Assembly: GCA_013398955.1 (NCBI GenBank)
Contig: VWPU01014023.1
Coordinates: forward strand, 310,001 to 374,000
DNA from: Callaeas wilsoni
Lineage: Eukaryota > Chordata > Aves > Passeriformes > Callaeidae
Length of the DNA: 64,000 bases
Direction: 5' to 3'
The notes under the pieces were generated by a model. That model ran no database searches. It was given only the letters and a program-made list of their open reading frames with translations, and was not told where the DNA came from. Position numbers and translations under genes: made by a program. Below, in pieces: positions 37,942-49,492 of the stretch; position 1 is the first letter of the stretch, and every line of letters starts with the position of its first letter.

Positions 37942-38326
37942 AAATCATAGAATGACCTGGGTTGGAAGGGACCTTATAGATTTTGATCCGACCCCCCTGC
38001 CAAGGGCAGGGACATCTTTCACTAGACCAGATTTCTCAGAGCTCTATTCAACCTATTGGACATTTCCACAGATTCTCTGGGCAGCCTTCTCTAGTGTCTC
38101 ATCATCCCTACAGTAAAGAATTTCTTCCTAATATCTTTCAGCTTAAAGCCATCCCCCTGTGTCCTATCCCTTCATGCTCCTGCAAAAATTCTCTGTCCAG
38201 CCTTCCTTTAGGCCCCTTTTAGGTACTAGAAGGTGCTACAACATCATTCCAAAGCCTTCTCTTCTCTAGGCTGAACAGCCTCAGTTCTCTGCCATATCTC
38301 TGGGTATTGTGGATAGAGAAGATCAT
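37942..38326 (-). mobile_element. CR1 LINE 3' fragment, 5'-truncated
   Basis: This is a minus-strand avian CR1 3' region of about 385 bp. The 3' terminus appears on the plus strand as AAATCATAGAAT at 37942. It is followed in order by GGGTTGGAAGGGACCTTATA, GGGCAGGGACATC, CACTAGACCAG, AAAGAATTTCTTCCTAATAT, TTAAAGCCAT, TGTCCTATCCCTTCATG, GTACTAGAAGG and CTTCTCTAGGCTGAACAGCC. All are complements of conserved CR1 blocks. The order is collinear, with substitutions and small deletions, so the copy is moderately old. Only the untranslated 3' end and perhaps the extreme end of ORF2 are present. It cannot move. Confidence 0.97.
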
Positions 38327-41300
38327 TCCTTAAAAAAAGAGGAAATAGACCTTAATAAGCTGTGATCAAGAAGCAAACTCTCCAGCTCAGTCTTCCCCCT
38401 TCTGTAATGTAAAGATTTACTGCTGTTACAATGGTAGAATTTCACTGCCCTGCAGCAGTAGCCTGACCAGGCCTTGACATTCAGGTGCATCAGAACTACA
38501 TCAGCTGTGTTTTAATTAATACATTCAGATGACTTTTAGCTGATTGATAATATTCTATTGCTAATCAATATTTCAGTTACCTTGACAGAATTTAACATTT
38601 CTTGTTCTTTGCTGCATCTGTCTTAACCCTACCTAGCACTGGGTAAAAACATTGGAATATTAAATAATACTGATATCTGAAAAATGCCACAGTTATCACA
38701 ACAGTAGTGTCCCAAATCATGACATCTATGCTCTCTTGCCCTCTCCATATGCTGGGTCCTGTCCTTCACCTTCTGCTTCTCATTGTGGAGACTTCAGTTG
38801 ATATTCTTTTTAATTAATTTTATCTAATCCTTTTCAGAGTCTTATCAGTAATTAATTAATAGGGGTGCTCTCTCAGCTTGTCTATCACAAGGCAAGCAGA
38901 TTCTTAGTCTGGCCCTGCTTAGCCAGTTACATCAGCCTTCATTATTTTAGTGATCAGAGATCTCCTGAAGAAACTACACAGAGCTTGTTAAGCAGATTGC
39001 AGCATCCAGTCTGCAGTGCCTGTTGAATGCCAGGGAAATAACTGAAGGTGGTGTTGTCTCAATTAAATGATTATATATGAGATACTACTTGAATGTTCTA
39101 AAAAAAAATTTATTTTCTTTTTAGTACTTTAGATTCTCAAATTAAGTATATATGGCTCTATCCTTGAAACCTGGTATGTTTGAAACTTTTCACAGGCAAA
39201 GCTGGTATTAATTTAGACCATCCACTTATAAGAAACATGAAGTGGGAGCAGAGTGTGGTGCGAATTTCTGCAGGGTAATCTGTGTGGGTCATGGCATCTC
39301 TGAGAGGGGCACGGCAGTGAGACAGCAGCAAAGCAGAGGTAGAAGCAACAACTGTCACACTAAACTGTGCAGAACCAGTCATTGAGGAACCATGATGAAG
39401 CTGCAGTTGCTTTTGGGTTAAGAGAAAATTCCTGCACACAACCTCCTGCAAGAAGGAGAATGTCAGTGAGTTTACGATAAAGTGCCTGTTGTGAAAATAT
39501 CTGAATACGAAACACTTTCTGTTCCATGCCAAATTCAAAATTGGGTAAAGATTTTTTTCTTTGGATAAAACAAACCTCAATGGATGTGGTAAAGTGGTGG
39601 GTATAAATGTCACATATAACTAAAAATCTTCAGTACTAGCAGAACTGAAATACTCCAGCTATCTGTTCAGCTTTTAGAAATAAAATGAAAGGATACTTTA
39701 AAAAATGTCACTCTGAAAAAGATAAAAAAAAGTGGTGTCTAAAAAAATCAAACCACAAAAAATGCCATTCAGAACAATTCAGCAGGTACTTACAGTGTTA
39801 ACAAGATCACGACACACTTGCAACATGGTTTAGCTTTATCAAACCTGACATTGTGACCAAAAATAGTTTCAGTGTGATAATAACTTTGTCATCTCCAGGT
39901 TTCAGCTAAGCAACTATTTTTAGAAACACAAGTTCAGTTGGCTTTGAGGCAAAAGACATCCTGTTGTCCTTCACCTCAACTTAATTTGTAACTAACGCTG
40001 AGAGAGCTGCAGCCACGGACATAAGGTAAATGCTTTTACTATCAAGCTGGGCTCACATGGGCAGAAGTCTGTTTCCTGCTTGCATCACATCATAGAGTGG
40101 TGGGGAACTTTTTAAGTGCTGCAACAATCTCTGGTCTCTCTACTTAATGCAGAAAGCAATTTTATGTCCCTTTATATGATATCATGTGCTCAGAATCAGC
40201 CCAACCTAGCCATATTTTATGAAGATGCTCTTTTCTGCACATCGGTCAGTAATTTTTTCTCCTTTGCTTGCCATTTCTGACTGGTCATTTGTTATGGGTC
40301 TCGAGCAAAATTTCTTCTCTGCCTGGAACAGGGCGTGAGGTATATATCTGCAATCTGGCTGGAAAATAATCTAGTGTGAAAATGAACCTATTATATGGGG
40401 TATGCTGAGCCCAGGCTAGAATTATTGATGAGGCTGTGCTTGGTTCTTCCAAGTGCATTTGTTCTCTGACAGGGATGTTCATACTCTCCCAGCTGTGGGT
40501 CACACTGACAGTTTTCCCAGCATCTTCAGGTTACATGGGTTATTGAGAAATAAGATCTGAAAGCAGCCAGCTTGTTTACTGAGCCTGTGAGGTGCCCCAC
40601 AGGCAATGTCAGTTCCTGGTCTGTTTAGGAGTCCAGAGGAGGGCATAGGAGGACCTCTAGGTCATACAAACTATGCTCACAGTGCCTCAAAAGGCCTGAT
40701 TTTAAAAATAAATTTCTTCAATGGATTTCTGGATACTAGTGGTTTACCATGGAGATCAAGGAAAACTAGAAAGAAGCTAATAACTTGTGTCTCAAATTAA
40801 CCATGCTCCAAGTTCCCAAGAGTGGTGCTTCCTAAGAGTACAAGACACCTCCAAGACTTGTAGTTTGGATCAGGACTAACCTCTGAAAAACACTGGATTA
40901 GAGCTCTTAGATCAAGACTCTAACCTCATTATCTTCCACACTGTGTTGCTGCTGTCTGCTCCTCACATTCTTTCTCCTTCATTGTCCATTCAGTAATAGA
41001 GCTCACATTTCACAAAGGGAAAGAATCCCATGTGGGATTCACTGGTCACTGCCACAGATCAGTGGCATTTACCCAGGAAGATGTCAAGTGTTGTCATAGA
41101 GGAGGAAGAAGTGATTCTTAATTCATTGAGGTTAACTTCTGAAATTAGCCTAATTTGCAATTTATGGCCCTTGACCATCATGTATCGGCCTGTGTAAAAA
41201 AAATTCTTGCTGCCAGCATGATAATTATAACTCTTCAATAATGTAAAAAGATTTTTTCCTGCTTATTCCAGCATGCTAGTACACAGCTTTCTTCCCATGC

Positions 41301-41857
41301 CAAGTGAAATTTAACCCTTTTTAGAGCATTCTTTATTAACCTGGCTTTCCTCAAATCCTCCAAAGACATTAACTCAGATTTAATATTGTCGTGCTAGGAC
41401 GTGATCTTACATGCTTAGGATAGACACCTTTGCAACTCTGTACCACAGACACGGCTTAACAGCAAGCCTAGACAATTTCTCTACAGCTAAAATGAAACTA
41501 GGAGAAGTGCAGGTGTTGACATGGGCTGTTGTTATGAGTTGGGAATTTCATTCCCAAACTAGATTCTTTGACACTTTGACAGGTCACTTAGTCACAGATG
41601 CAGATGAATATAATTACACCCAGGAAGTGATTGCTGAAGTTCTTTTATTGATATGCATGCAGGAGTGCCATTAAGATGGGTTCCTTTTTTCTTTTCCCTT
41701 GAAAAAAATATTCCCTTAGGGATTTATATGCCTAGAGTCAACTTGTCAACCGTTATAACAGGGATGCCATGGAATAACTAATGTGGAGGAGGTTTAGTTG
41801 AATGCAGGGAGAAGTGGAGAATATTTTTGCTTATGAAAATAAGTCAGAAAATGTTTG

Positions 41858-41874
41858 CTCTCTCTCTCTCTCTC
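41858..41874. repeat. (CT)8.5 dinucleotide microsatellite
   Basis: A pure alternating CT run of 17 nt. It is short but uninterrupted, so it may vary in length between individuals. Confidence 0.95.
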
Positions 41875-42035
41875 CATTCATATCCTGAATGCCACCTTCA
41901 TGCAGAGTGGAGGTCACACGAGCTGTCCCATTGTTACAAGCAGGAGGCCAAGGTCAGCTGAGGTGCTGGTGGGATCTAGCAGGAAATGTGTGACAGTTCT
42001 TACCCACAGCTCCTCCTACACGAGACCCACAGGCA

Positions 42036-42090
42036 GTGTGACTCAGTATAGGCACAGCTAGAGAGCTGTGTGTGACTAAGTATAGCAGCT
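42036..42090. repeat. Imperfect direct repeat, 34-bp period
   Basis: GTGTGACTCAGTATAGG...CAGCT at 42036-42059 is echoed by GTGTGACTAAGTATAGCAGCT at 42070-42090, with one substitution and a 3-bp length difference. A GAGAGCT-containing spacer lies between. Confidence 0.8.
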
Positions 42091-42649
42091 CATCCCTTGG
42101 GCTCTGGGGGACTTTGCTGCAATATCGTGGCCAAAATAATTAAAGGTCACACAAGCCTTACTGGAATAGGGCACGGCTGCCTCTTTTACAAGCACCATTG
42201 AATGTGTAGGAACAAGAATGTGTTAGAAGCATGAGACTGGTGACCTGTAGGTCCAGAAGAGGTGGGCGGAAGCTCAGAGAAACCATAAGGAGGCTGGGAA
42301 AAGTACAGCTGAAATGGCAAACAGTAAGTTGGCCCTGGGGGAAACACACAGGTGTGAAAATGGGTTACTACAGCGTTGCTCATTGGTGTCCCACAGTTGA
42401 ATTCAGCCTCCCTTCATTAACCCTAAAGGAGGTTCAGTGGAACAGCACCATCTGCCTGTTCCCTACCCTTCAAAATCATTGCTGAGCTTAAAACACGTGG
42501 TACTCTCAAGCAAGCTAATTCAAATAGTGCAGTTTGTTTATGGATGTCTGTAATTGAATTCAGCATTACCAAAGATAATACACTGAAGTAAATGGCCCAT
42601 CAGCCAAGGGCAATGGAATAAAAGTCATTCTAATCCAAACTGAAGTAGC

Positions 42650-42677
42650 CTTCATATCTTCATTGGCTGATATGAAG
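42650..42677. other. Inverted repeat, 9-bp perfect arms
   Basis: CTTCATATC (42650-42658) and GATATGAAG (42669-42677) are exact reverse complements around a 10-nt loop. This may be a chance hairpin in AT-rich DNA. Confidence 0.8.
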
Positions 42678-43141
42678 ATAGCTAGTACATCTGCAAAGCT
42701 ATAAGGTGTTAATAATATCTATTTTTTATCAATGGCAAACGAATTCACATTATTTGGTCTTGAGTCTTATAATAAGGTGATTCCAGGTAAAAATAATAAA
42801 GAAAAAGAAAATGTCTTCCCTTGTTTTACGTCAGGGCTCTGTTAGAGTCCTGTAAGAGCAAATCAAGCAAGGTGCTTGGTAGCTCTCATAAATGGTGCTA
42901 ACCACTTCTTACTAAATCAGAAATTCAATTGGGCTTTTCCAGCAGTTGAGGTTGTTCTGTACTTCTCAGCTTGTAATTGCTTTTATAAAGAAGAATCAGC
43001 ATATTGAAATGTGTTCAAGCCCACTTATCAGCCTGTGAAGCAAAATGCCAAGGCAGTAAATCTTGATTGAAACTGTGACTTGATGCTCAGCCCTGAACTC
43101 TTTAATGCTGATGAAAAGATTGATCGGTGTGGCAGGACGTG

Positions 43142-43165
43142 GTGCTCACTCTGCAGTGTGAGCAC
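43142..43165. other. 24-bp near-perfect palindrome
   Basis: The arms GTGCTCAC and GTGAGCAC surround TCTGCAGT. Eleven of the twelve base pairs are self-complementary and one is a T-T mismatch. It contains a PstI-type CTGCAG core. It sits in a short GC-richer patch (43120-43215) and could bind a dimeric factor or extrude a hairpin. Confidence 0.85.
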
Positions 43166-44732
43166 TGCAGGGTGACCCAGTTACACTCAACCCAAGCCCC
43201 ACTCTGAGACGTGGCATGCTCAGATACTCTCAGCTCTGGCCAAGTTTTATTCTTTGCAGGTTTAGAATTAAAAACAAAAAACGCCCCAACGAAACCCCTA
43301 CAAATAATCCTACACTAAAATACTTTGTATGAGGGTGAAACCATGATCAGTAATAGCTCACAGAGGATGCTGACAACAGAAGAGAAGCTTGGTTGCATGG
43401 TGTGAGGGAAGATGTGGAAGCTAAACACGCAGTTTTTCACAGAAATTATTTTGGAGCTTTTCCTCAACCTCTCTGCACTGAAGCTAGAAGTGACTTTGCC
43501 TGCTCCCTCTTCTTGAAGTGTGTCCACTGGCACCTTTTTCCTCAGCTCTGTAGCTTCAATTCACTCTGTTTCCATTCCTCTGGCTCCATTCTTTTCCCTT
43601 CTGGAAACCAGGGACTAGAAAGGAGGCAGTCACATGTCCCAAAGCTCAGTCCAAGCAAAGACGTCAGAGGGGAATTAGGGATAAGTCAAGGCCATGCTAT
43701 AAAATGTGTTGGCCTCTGGCAGTGCTGTCAAGTAATTGGGGCTGGAAAAACCCAATATAACATCTCAGGTAAATGGCACCACTTTTTCCTGTGCCTCCCC
43801 TTTGCGTTTACAGCTTATGGGCTTGGTCTATAGCAATTATAAGCTTTGTGGAGATCTTTATGTGAATATTCATGGTTGAACACAATGGTTCTGTACAGTC
43901 CTTGCCTGACATGTGGTGTTATTTGAAATGAAGTACAGCAAAATTATTAATAGCGATGAAAGACAGTATGTCAAAGACTGTTGTGATTCATAATAATGGT
44001 GTGATTAATAGTAAAAGTGATAGCAGTATCAATGACAGTAGTAGTGGAAAAAGATGAGGAACAAAGAGAAACCTCTCCCAGGACTCAAGTCCTCTCTGTT
44101 GTAATGCATAAATAATAGGAAGAGTCACACTGAGTGAGGCCAGTGAATGCTTAGACCTTTATGCTGCTTTTGGCAGTAGTTACTAGCATATATATCTCCA
44201 CATACATAGATAATAAGAGCTTAAGAGCAGAAAAATTATGCTGTGCTTTTCTTGTAGATGTTCCCAGACCCAGTGACTTGTGGTTCGGGAATTTCCTGAG
44301 CCGAAGATGGCATCTTTGTTTAATAATTCTCTAAAGAATTTTTTTCCCCTCGAAATGTGAAGCAGTGTAACATTTTGCTGTGATCCATAGCCTGCAGAAT
44401 GGAGTTCCAAAGTTTAACTTAGAGTTATGTGATGAAGTTCTGGCTACTCTGAACTCATTGCCTGGAAATTTGATGATACCCTGTAATTCTTGCATTAGGA
44501 GGGGCAGAAACTAATCATTCCTTATTTTGCTCTCTGGGTTTTTGAAGGAATTTCCTTCACTCTGGCAATTCTAGAGCCTCCATTTTTGAGCACTAACTGA
44601 TGTTGACAAGTAATCACTAGGGGAATTATATTTAGAATAATATATATTTGCCATATCAACCAAGCAAGGCTCCTTCCTTCAAATGTTCAGTCTCAGAATC
44701 AGTGAATTATAACTAGGTCATGGTAACAAAAG

Positions 44733-44772
44733 TAAAAATAAATAAATAGATAAATAGATCAATAGCAATAAA
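44733..44772. repeat. A/T-rich simple repeat (AAAT/ATAG units)
   Basis: Tandem AAATA, AAATAG and ATAGAT words of about 40 bp; an impure microsatellite. Confidence 0.85.
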
Positions 44773-45209
44773 TCCTCCTACACCATCACCCTCCCCTCCT
44801 ATGCAGCACATCTAATTTTCCACAGCTGCTATTATCTTCTGCTCTCTGAAGTGAAATTGATGGATTCCGCTGTAATGTTGTACCTTTGTAGCTCTGAGTA
44901 TTTTTGTCTATTAGGTTATTGGTGACTTGGTAAAAATAAAAGTTAAAAAAAATATTGTGCTTTTAAGCTATCTTCTGTTAAAGAATAGGGCTGTTAAGTA
45001 AATCAGCACTGCAGTCTAGGTGTTGCATAAGGTACTGGCCATTTCCTTTTGGAAAGGATATAGATGACTTAAGAGGGGATTCAGAAGAGGCTGAGTAAAA
45101 TATCAAGCACAGGAAAAGACTCCTCCATGAAGAGCTATGAGAAGAATGTGATAGCTTAGAAAAGAGATGAGTAAAAGCAGCCAAGATAAAAGATGAAATA
45201 CTGAAACAT

Positions 45210-45385
45210 TGTGGTGGGTTGACCTGGCTGGACAGCAGGTGCTCACCAAAGCTGCTCTGTGACTCCCCTCCTCAGCTGGATGGGGAATAGAAAATATAAC
45301 AAAAGGCTCATGCCTTGGGACAAAGATGGGAAGGGATCACTCACCAGTGACTGTCATAGGCAAAACAGATCCAATTCATGGCTGT
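45210..45385. mobile_element. Endogenous retrovirus LTR fragment
   Basis: Beginning at TGTGGTGGGTTGACCTGGCT, the segment runs through CCAGCAGGT-like, CTCACCAAAGCTGCTCTGTG, ACTCCCCTCCTCAGCTGGA, AAAATATAACAAAAGGCTC and GATCACTCACCA, ending about GGCAAAACAG. I recognise this order, with substitutions, as the start of a dispersed LTR that is abundant in songbird genomes and often read in this orientation. Only about 175 bp is present. The rest of the LTR is missing, and no flanking internal viral sequence is visible. The strand is left open because the poly(A) signal lies in the missing part. There is no coding capacity. Confidence 0.72.
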
Positions 45386-48300
45386 CACATGGGAGACATG
45401 GAATAGGAGATCTGATCTGGCCATCCAATCTACCATTTCAGGCTTCTTTCTATTGCAATGCCTTGGTTTCCAGTACAGCAAAGCTCTCAAATATGTTTAA
45501 TAATGAGTCTGCGAGAAGTCTATGCAAATGAAGAAAATATTAAAGGATTAGGTTCATTTTTAGTGTATCTAAATCTAGTCCACTTCAGAATTGACAAATT
45601 TGTATTAAGCAAGCACTGATATAGGTCTCCAACTTTAAGTACATGTTTATAATCCACTGAAGTGGATTGAGATCAATAGGTTTGAGGAATGTGCTTAAAA
45701 TGAAGAGTATACTTGAGAGCTTGTAGAGTCAAGGCCCCGGTAAAGAGCTCATCAAAGGTTTTCCTAGATGCAAACTTGCACTGATATAAATTTAAAAGTG
45801 ATTTGGAATTGATTGGATTAAACTCGTCTGAAAGTTTGTTGAATGCATTTGAGAAAAGGGAAGGTGTGAAGGTTGAGAGTCAGCTATTATTAAAGCTAGT
45901 CAGTTAAAGGCACTGCCACTCTCCACATCTCTCGCCCCTGTCCTGAAGATCACTGCCCCCAGGACAGCACAGCAAAACATGTCAGTCCCTGCCCCTCCAC
46001 TGCTGTTTTTTAGAGGCTCTCAAATTAAAATATCTAATAGTGAATTTATTCCAAAATTCCAAGTTAGGACCAGAAGCAATTGAGATGTGTCAATGCTCCT
46101 TTTGGTCTTCCTGAAGTAATGGCCGGTAAACTCTGGCAATGGGACAGGCAAACAGCCAGGGAGTCAGAGCATCTTCACCTGCTTCCACTGTTTGCATCAG
46201 TACGTGTTTGTGTGTGTTAAGGATGGTAAATAAATGGAAATTACTCACTCAGTCTTGAATATCTTCATGGAAAAGTGTTGACACTTTTGTGTCTAATCAA
46301 TTTAACAGGATTAGAAGGCTGCAATGACCCAAACCTCCCAAACTTTCACCTGCAAGGCTGTTCTGGGGGTGGGAAGTCACTACTTTAATGTTCTTTATTG
46401 AATGAATGTTTGTTAGCCAAACTGCAAAAATTGTGTGCGTGCTCACAGCTCATGGCAATCATGGTGTAAACTGTGTTAAATTCCCAGTTCATTGGGGAGC
46501 CATGTCTTTGAAGCGTGCTCCCAGAGTTTAATAAAAAACTCATAAAACCTTTAACTCCCTGCCTTGCCTGCACACAGAGTATAAGCATACTTTATCATAG
46601 TTCTGAATAGGCACCACGCTTGTAAGACATGGTGGATGTCAAAAAAACCCTCAGAAATTAGGATATGGTTCTACAAATCCACGCCTGGGATATTTGTGAC
46701 TTCAGTGGTTTTCTCTTCTTTTTCATGTGTTAGTATCATTCACTGAATTTCAGTTCTTATTCCTATTCTCATGCGTTTTCTTCTCCTTTTGAAACTTTTC
46801 GTAAATGAGAATACTACCTTAGAAATCTCTCGGTATTCATTTCCCACCTCTGTAGCTCCTGGCAACACAGTCTAGTTCAAATTGAGTTACTTTTATTAAG
46901 CCTTTGATTCTGGGGGAAAATAAGAACTTTTTTCCCCCGTTATTACCAGTATGAGATCCGCACATGTTTGAGTTCAATCCATTTCCCAGGAAACTCTTAC
47001 ACAGATGGTCAATAGTTCATGCAAGGAGGCAGCAGACCATGTAAACGAGCCTTTGGATTCAGGCATTATTACTACCAGAGTAGCTTAGTATAAGGCCAAA
47101 CCCTCCGAGAAATTGCTCATTGCTATTGCTAGCATTCAAGTCCAGTGTAATTTAGGATTTTCACAAAATCTAGAATAAACCGTATTGCTGGAAATATTAT
47201 TTCTGTTTAAGTTTATATATGTAAGTGTGTTTGTGTTTGTATATCTATCTCATTGTAAAAGACAATCAGAATTAGTTTGATCTGAGTGTATTTCAGTAAT
47301 TTTCTAAATATTTTTTATGTCTCAGCTATTTTCCATAAGTTTTGAAGGAGGTGGGTTTTATTGCTCCTAAAATATATGCATGCTATAAAGTGCAAGCAAT
47401 AGGTGATAAATATTTAGTATGTAGACTCTTCGAGGAAAGACCAGACACAAGTAATAGACCCCCAGTTAATCACAAGGAAAGTGCCCTTTCAGAAGAGGGA
47501 TTATTTTATTTTTATTTTTGGCTCTGCCCACTTTTGATCCAGGATTTGAGCACAAGTTTCACTACTAGATTTTAAATCTCTCTGGATGTTGTGCACTGCT
47601 CTTTAGTCCAGCAGTGACAGCTTCACAGCTCTGCAGTCTCATTTCTCTAAAAAAATGTCCTCTAGCGAGATCTCCCTAAAGTCCTAAAGAACAACAGTAC
47701 TGCTCTTACCTTATACCAGCATCTGGCAGTCAAAGAGTCTTATTCGTCATGATTTAGGTTATTGCCTCGACAGAGAAATGCAGCCACACTGCCTGCACAA
47801 GCCATTGAGATTCAGAGTGGGAAGATCATCAGACTTTGTCGAAAAGGAAGCCAGAAAAATGCAATGGTGCTGGAAACCAGCTTCATTCAGCCTAAGTGGG
47901 TTTTGGTAATGGCCTTTGACTAAGTAAGGAGTCAGCTGGGTCCTGGTGAGTGAGTGGAAATCACCTCTATGCACATGTTCCTGCTCAGGCCTCTAAGAGA
48001 AGGTGCAGGGGTGAAGGGCTGCTCCTGGTCCTTGGGCCAGACTCGCTCTGTGAAGCAGAAAGTGGGAAGAAAAGTGTGACTCCAGTGCAGATGCATTTCT
48101 GCTCCCTTTTCCACTCTCCAGCTTGAGTTAGCAAGGGAACAAAATAAGCCACACTAATAGCAGTCTGCAGAGAGCAATGGAGTTTTCTGCTCTGCTGTCT
48201 ACTTAAAATTCTCTGTGTCACTGACAAGCTTGAGATGCCCTGCTGTGTACCTCTTTTCTTTTATTGAGTTGTGATGTGAAGTAATGCGAAAAATGCACAA

Positions 48301-49461
48301 CTGCAAACACTCTTGGGCTCTTTAATGGTTTAGAATCCATACCAGAAACTGCTGAGTTCCCTGAAAATCATGCTTCCACACTGTCTGAGACCAACCACGA
48401 GACTGCACAAATCTCTTAACATAACCTTGGCTTATGCACTGCCCTTTGCAAGACCATTGCAGGCGAGCGGTGGGCAGGTGAAGTTGGCTGACACATTCCC
48501 ACCAAACCAGAAGTGGTCCTTCTGTATATGCTGTGATACGAAACCCATTTCAGGAGTTTACAGATATGATCTTACAAATATGATCTCTCTTCCAAGAGAT
48601 TCAGAAATGCAAGAGACTATTTATAAAAACAAGAACCCATTAAAAGAGATTAATCCCAAAGACCTCAATTCTTGCTCTGGAAAGTTCTTATCCACAGATA
48701 TCTGGATCTGGAGGGCCATTTCTTGGGGATATAAATTTTGCTTACCTTCTCACTTAAGCATCTGCTGTGGGCTGGATCTAGGCACCAAACTAAAAAGTCT
48801 TTTGTTTGATCCATCATGATTTTCTTAGAAACCAGCACTGAATAAAAGCAGGAGGGCTGGCTCTGCTCCTGGCGATCCACAACTAGCATTGAGTAAATAC
48901 TAAACAGCCCCAGGTGAGAGCAAGTGTTGGTATGGATTAAATGTCCTACAGCTAAGGCATAAGTTGGAAGTTTTGTGTTTCTTGTGCAAATGAAGGACAA
49001 TCTGTGTCCTAAACCACTCTTTGGGTCTGCTGTGATATTTTGGCTCTGTGTTACTTGTGTGCGTCATGGTTCTGAAAGGTGATGTGCTGTAGGGAATGGG
49101 TAGGAAGGGGAGAAGTTGCATCTTTACCTTTTCAGTGATGATTAAATCAATAGTTATTTCTGTGCCTGAAATCACAGGTGTCTCATTAAAATCTGAGTTA
49201 TAGCTTGCATGTTCTGCTTCCTCTGTTCCTTCCCTGGTTTTAGGGCAATGTTTCCAAACTGTGTGCAGTAGGTTACTCCTTTTGTTTATGCAACAAATGT
49301 GATTTTTTCCCCCCATTTTCCCCCTGCAATGTCTCCTTAACCACATAAGGATTTATCTGTCAAAAATCCATGTTTGCCAAGAAAAGAGAGAGTACTAATG
49401 TTTAGAAAAGTGGAAGGATGAATCTTCACTGGAGATACACAGTCGATAAAGAAACTTGCAG
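45386..49461. other. Anonymous noncoding DNA
   Basis: Contains an inverted repeat with 8-bp arms AATCCACT/AGTGGATT at 45651-45668. Chance open frames include 48370-48819 plus (149 aa) and 48900-49346 minus (148 aa), with no recognised domain. No interspersed repeat was identified. Confidence 0.6.
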
Positions 49462-49492
49462 TGACCTGGACATAGGTCAAGTTGACCTATGT
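49462..49492. promoter_or_regulatory. Consensus estrogen response element palindrome plus extra half-site
   Basis: AGGTCA (49474-49479), a 3-bp spacer AGT, and TGACCT (49483-49488) form a perfect inverted repeat with 3-bp spacing. This is the consensus binding site of estrogen receptors. The symmetry extends outward to two exact 11-nt arms, 49470-49480 and 49482-49492, around one central base. A further TGACCT half-site lies at 49462-49467. Steroid-receptor half-sites of this class are also used by other nuclear receptors. Sequence shows the motif only; occupancy and target gene are unknown, and no gene is visible within the window. Confidence 0.6.

Larger units (their letters stand above)
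38327..45209. other. Anonymous AT-rich noncoding DNA
   Basis: No gene is recognised. Minor structures are a (CT)8.5 array at 41858-41874, an imperfect direct repeat at 42036-42090, an inverted repeat at 42650-42677, a 24-bp near-palindrome at 43142-43165, a degenerate GAT/AGT-rich stretch near 43960-44050 and an A/T-rich simple repeat at 44733-44772. The longest frames, 151 aa (39158-39613 minus) and 146 aa (43393-43833 plus), match no known family. Confidence 0.6.
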
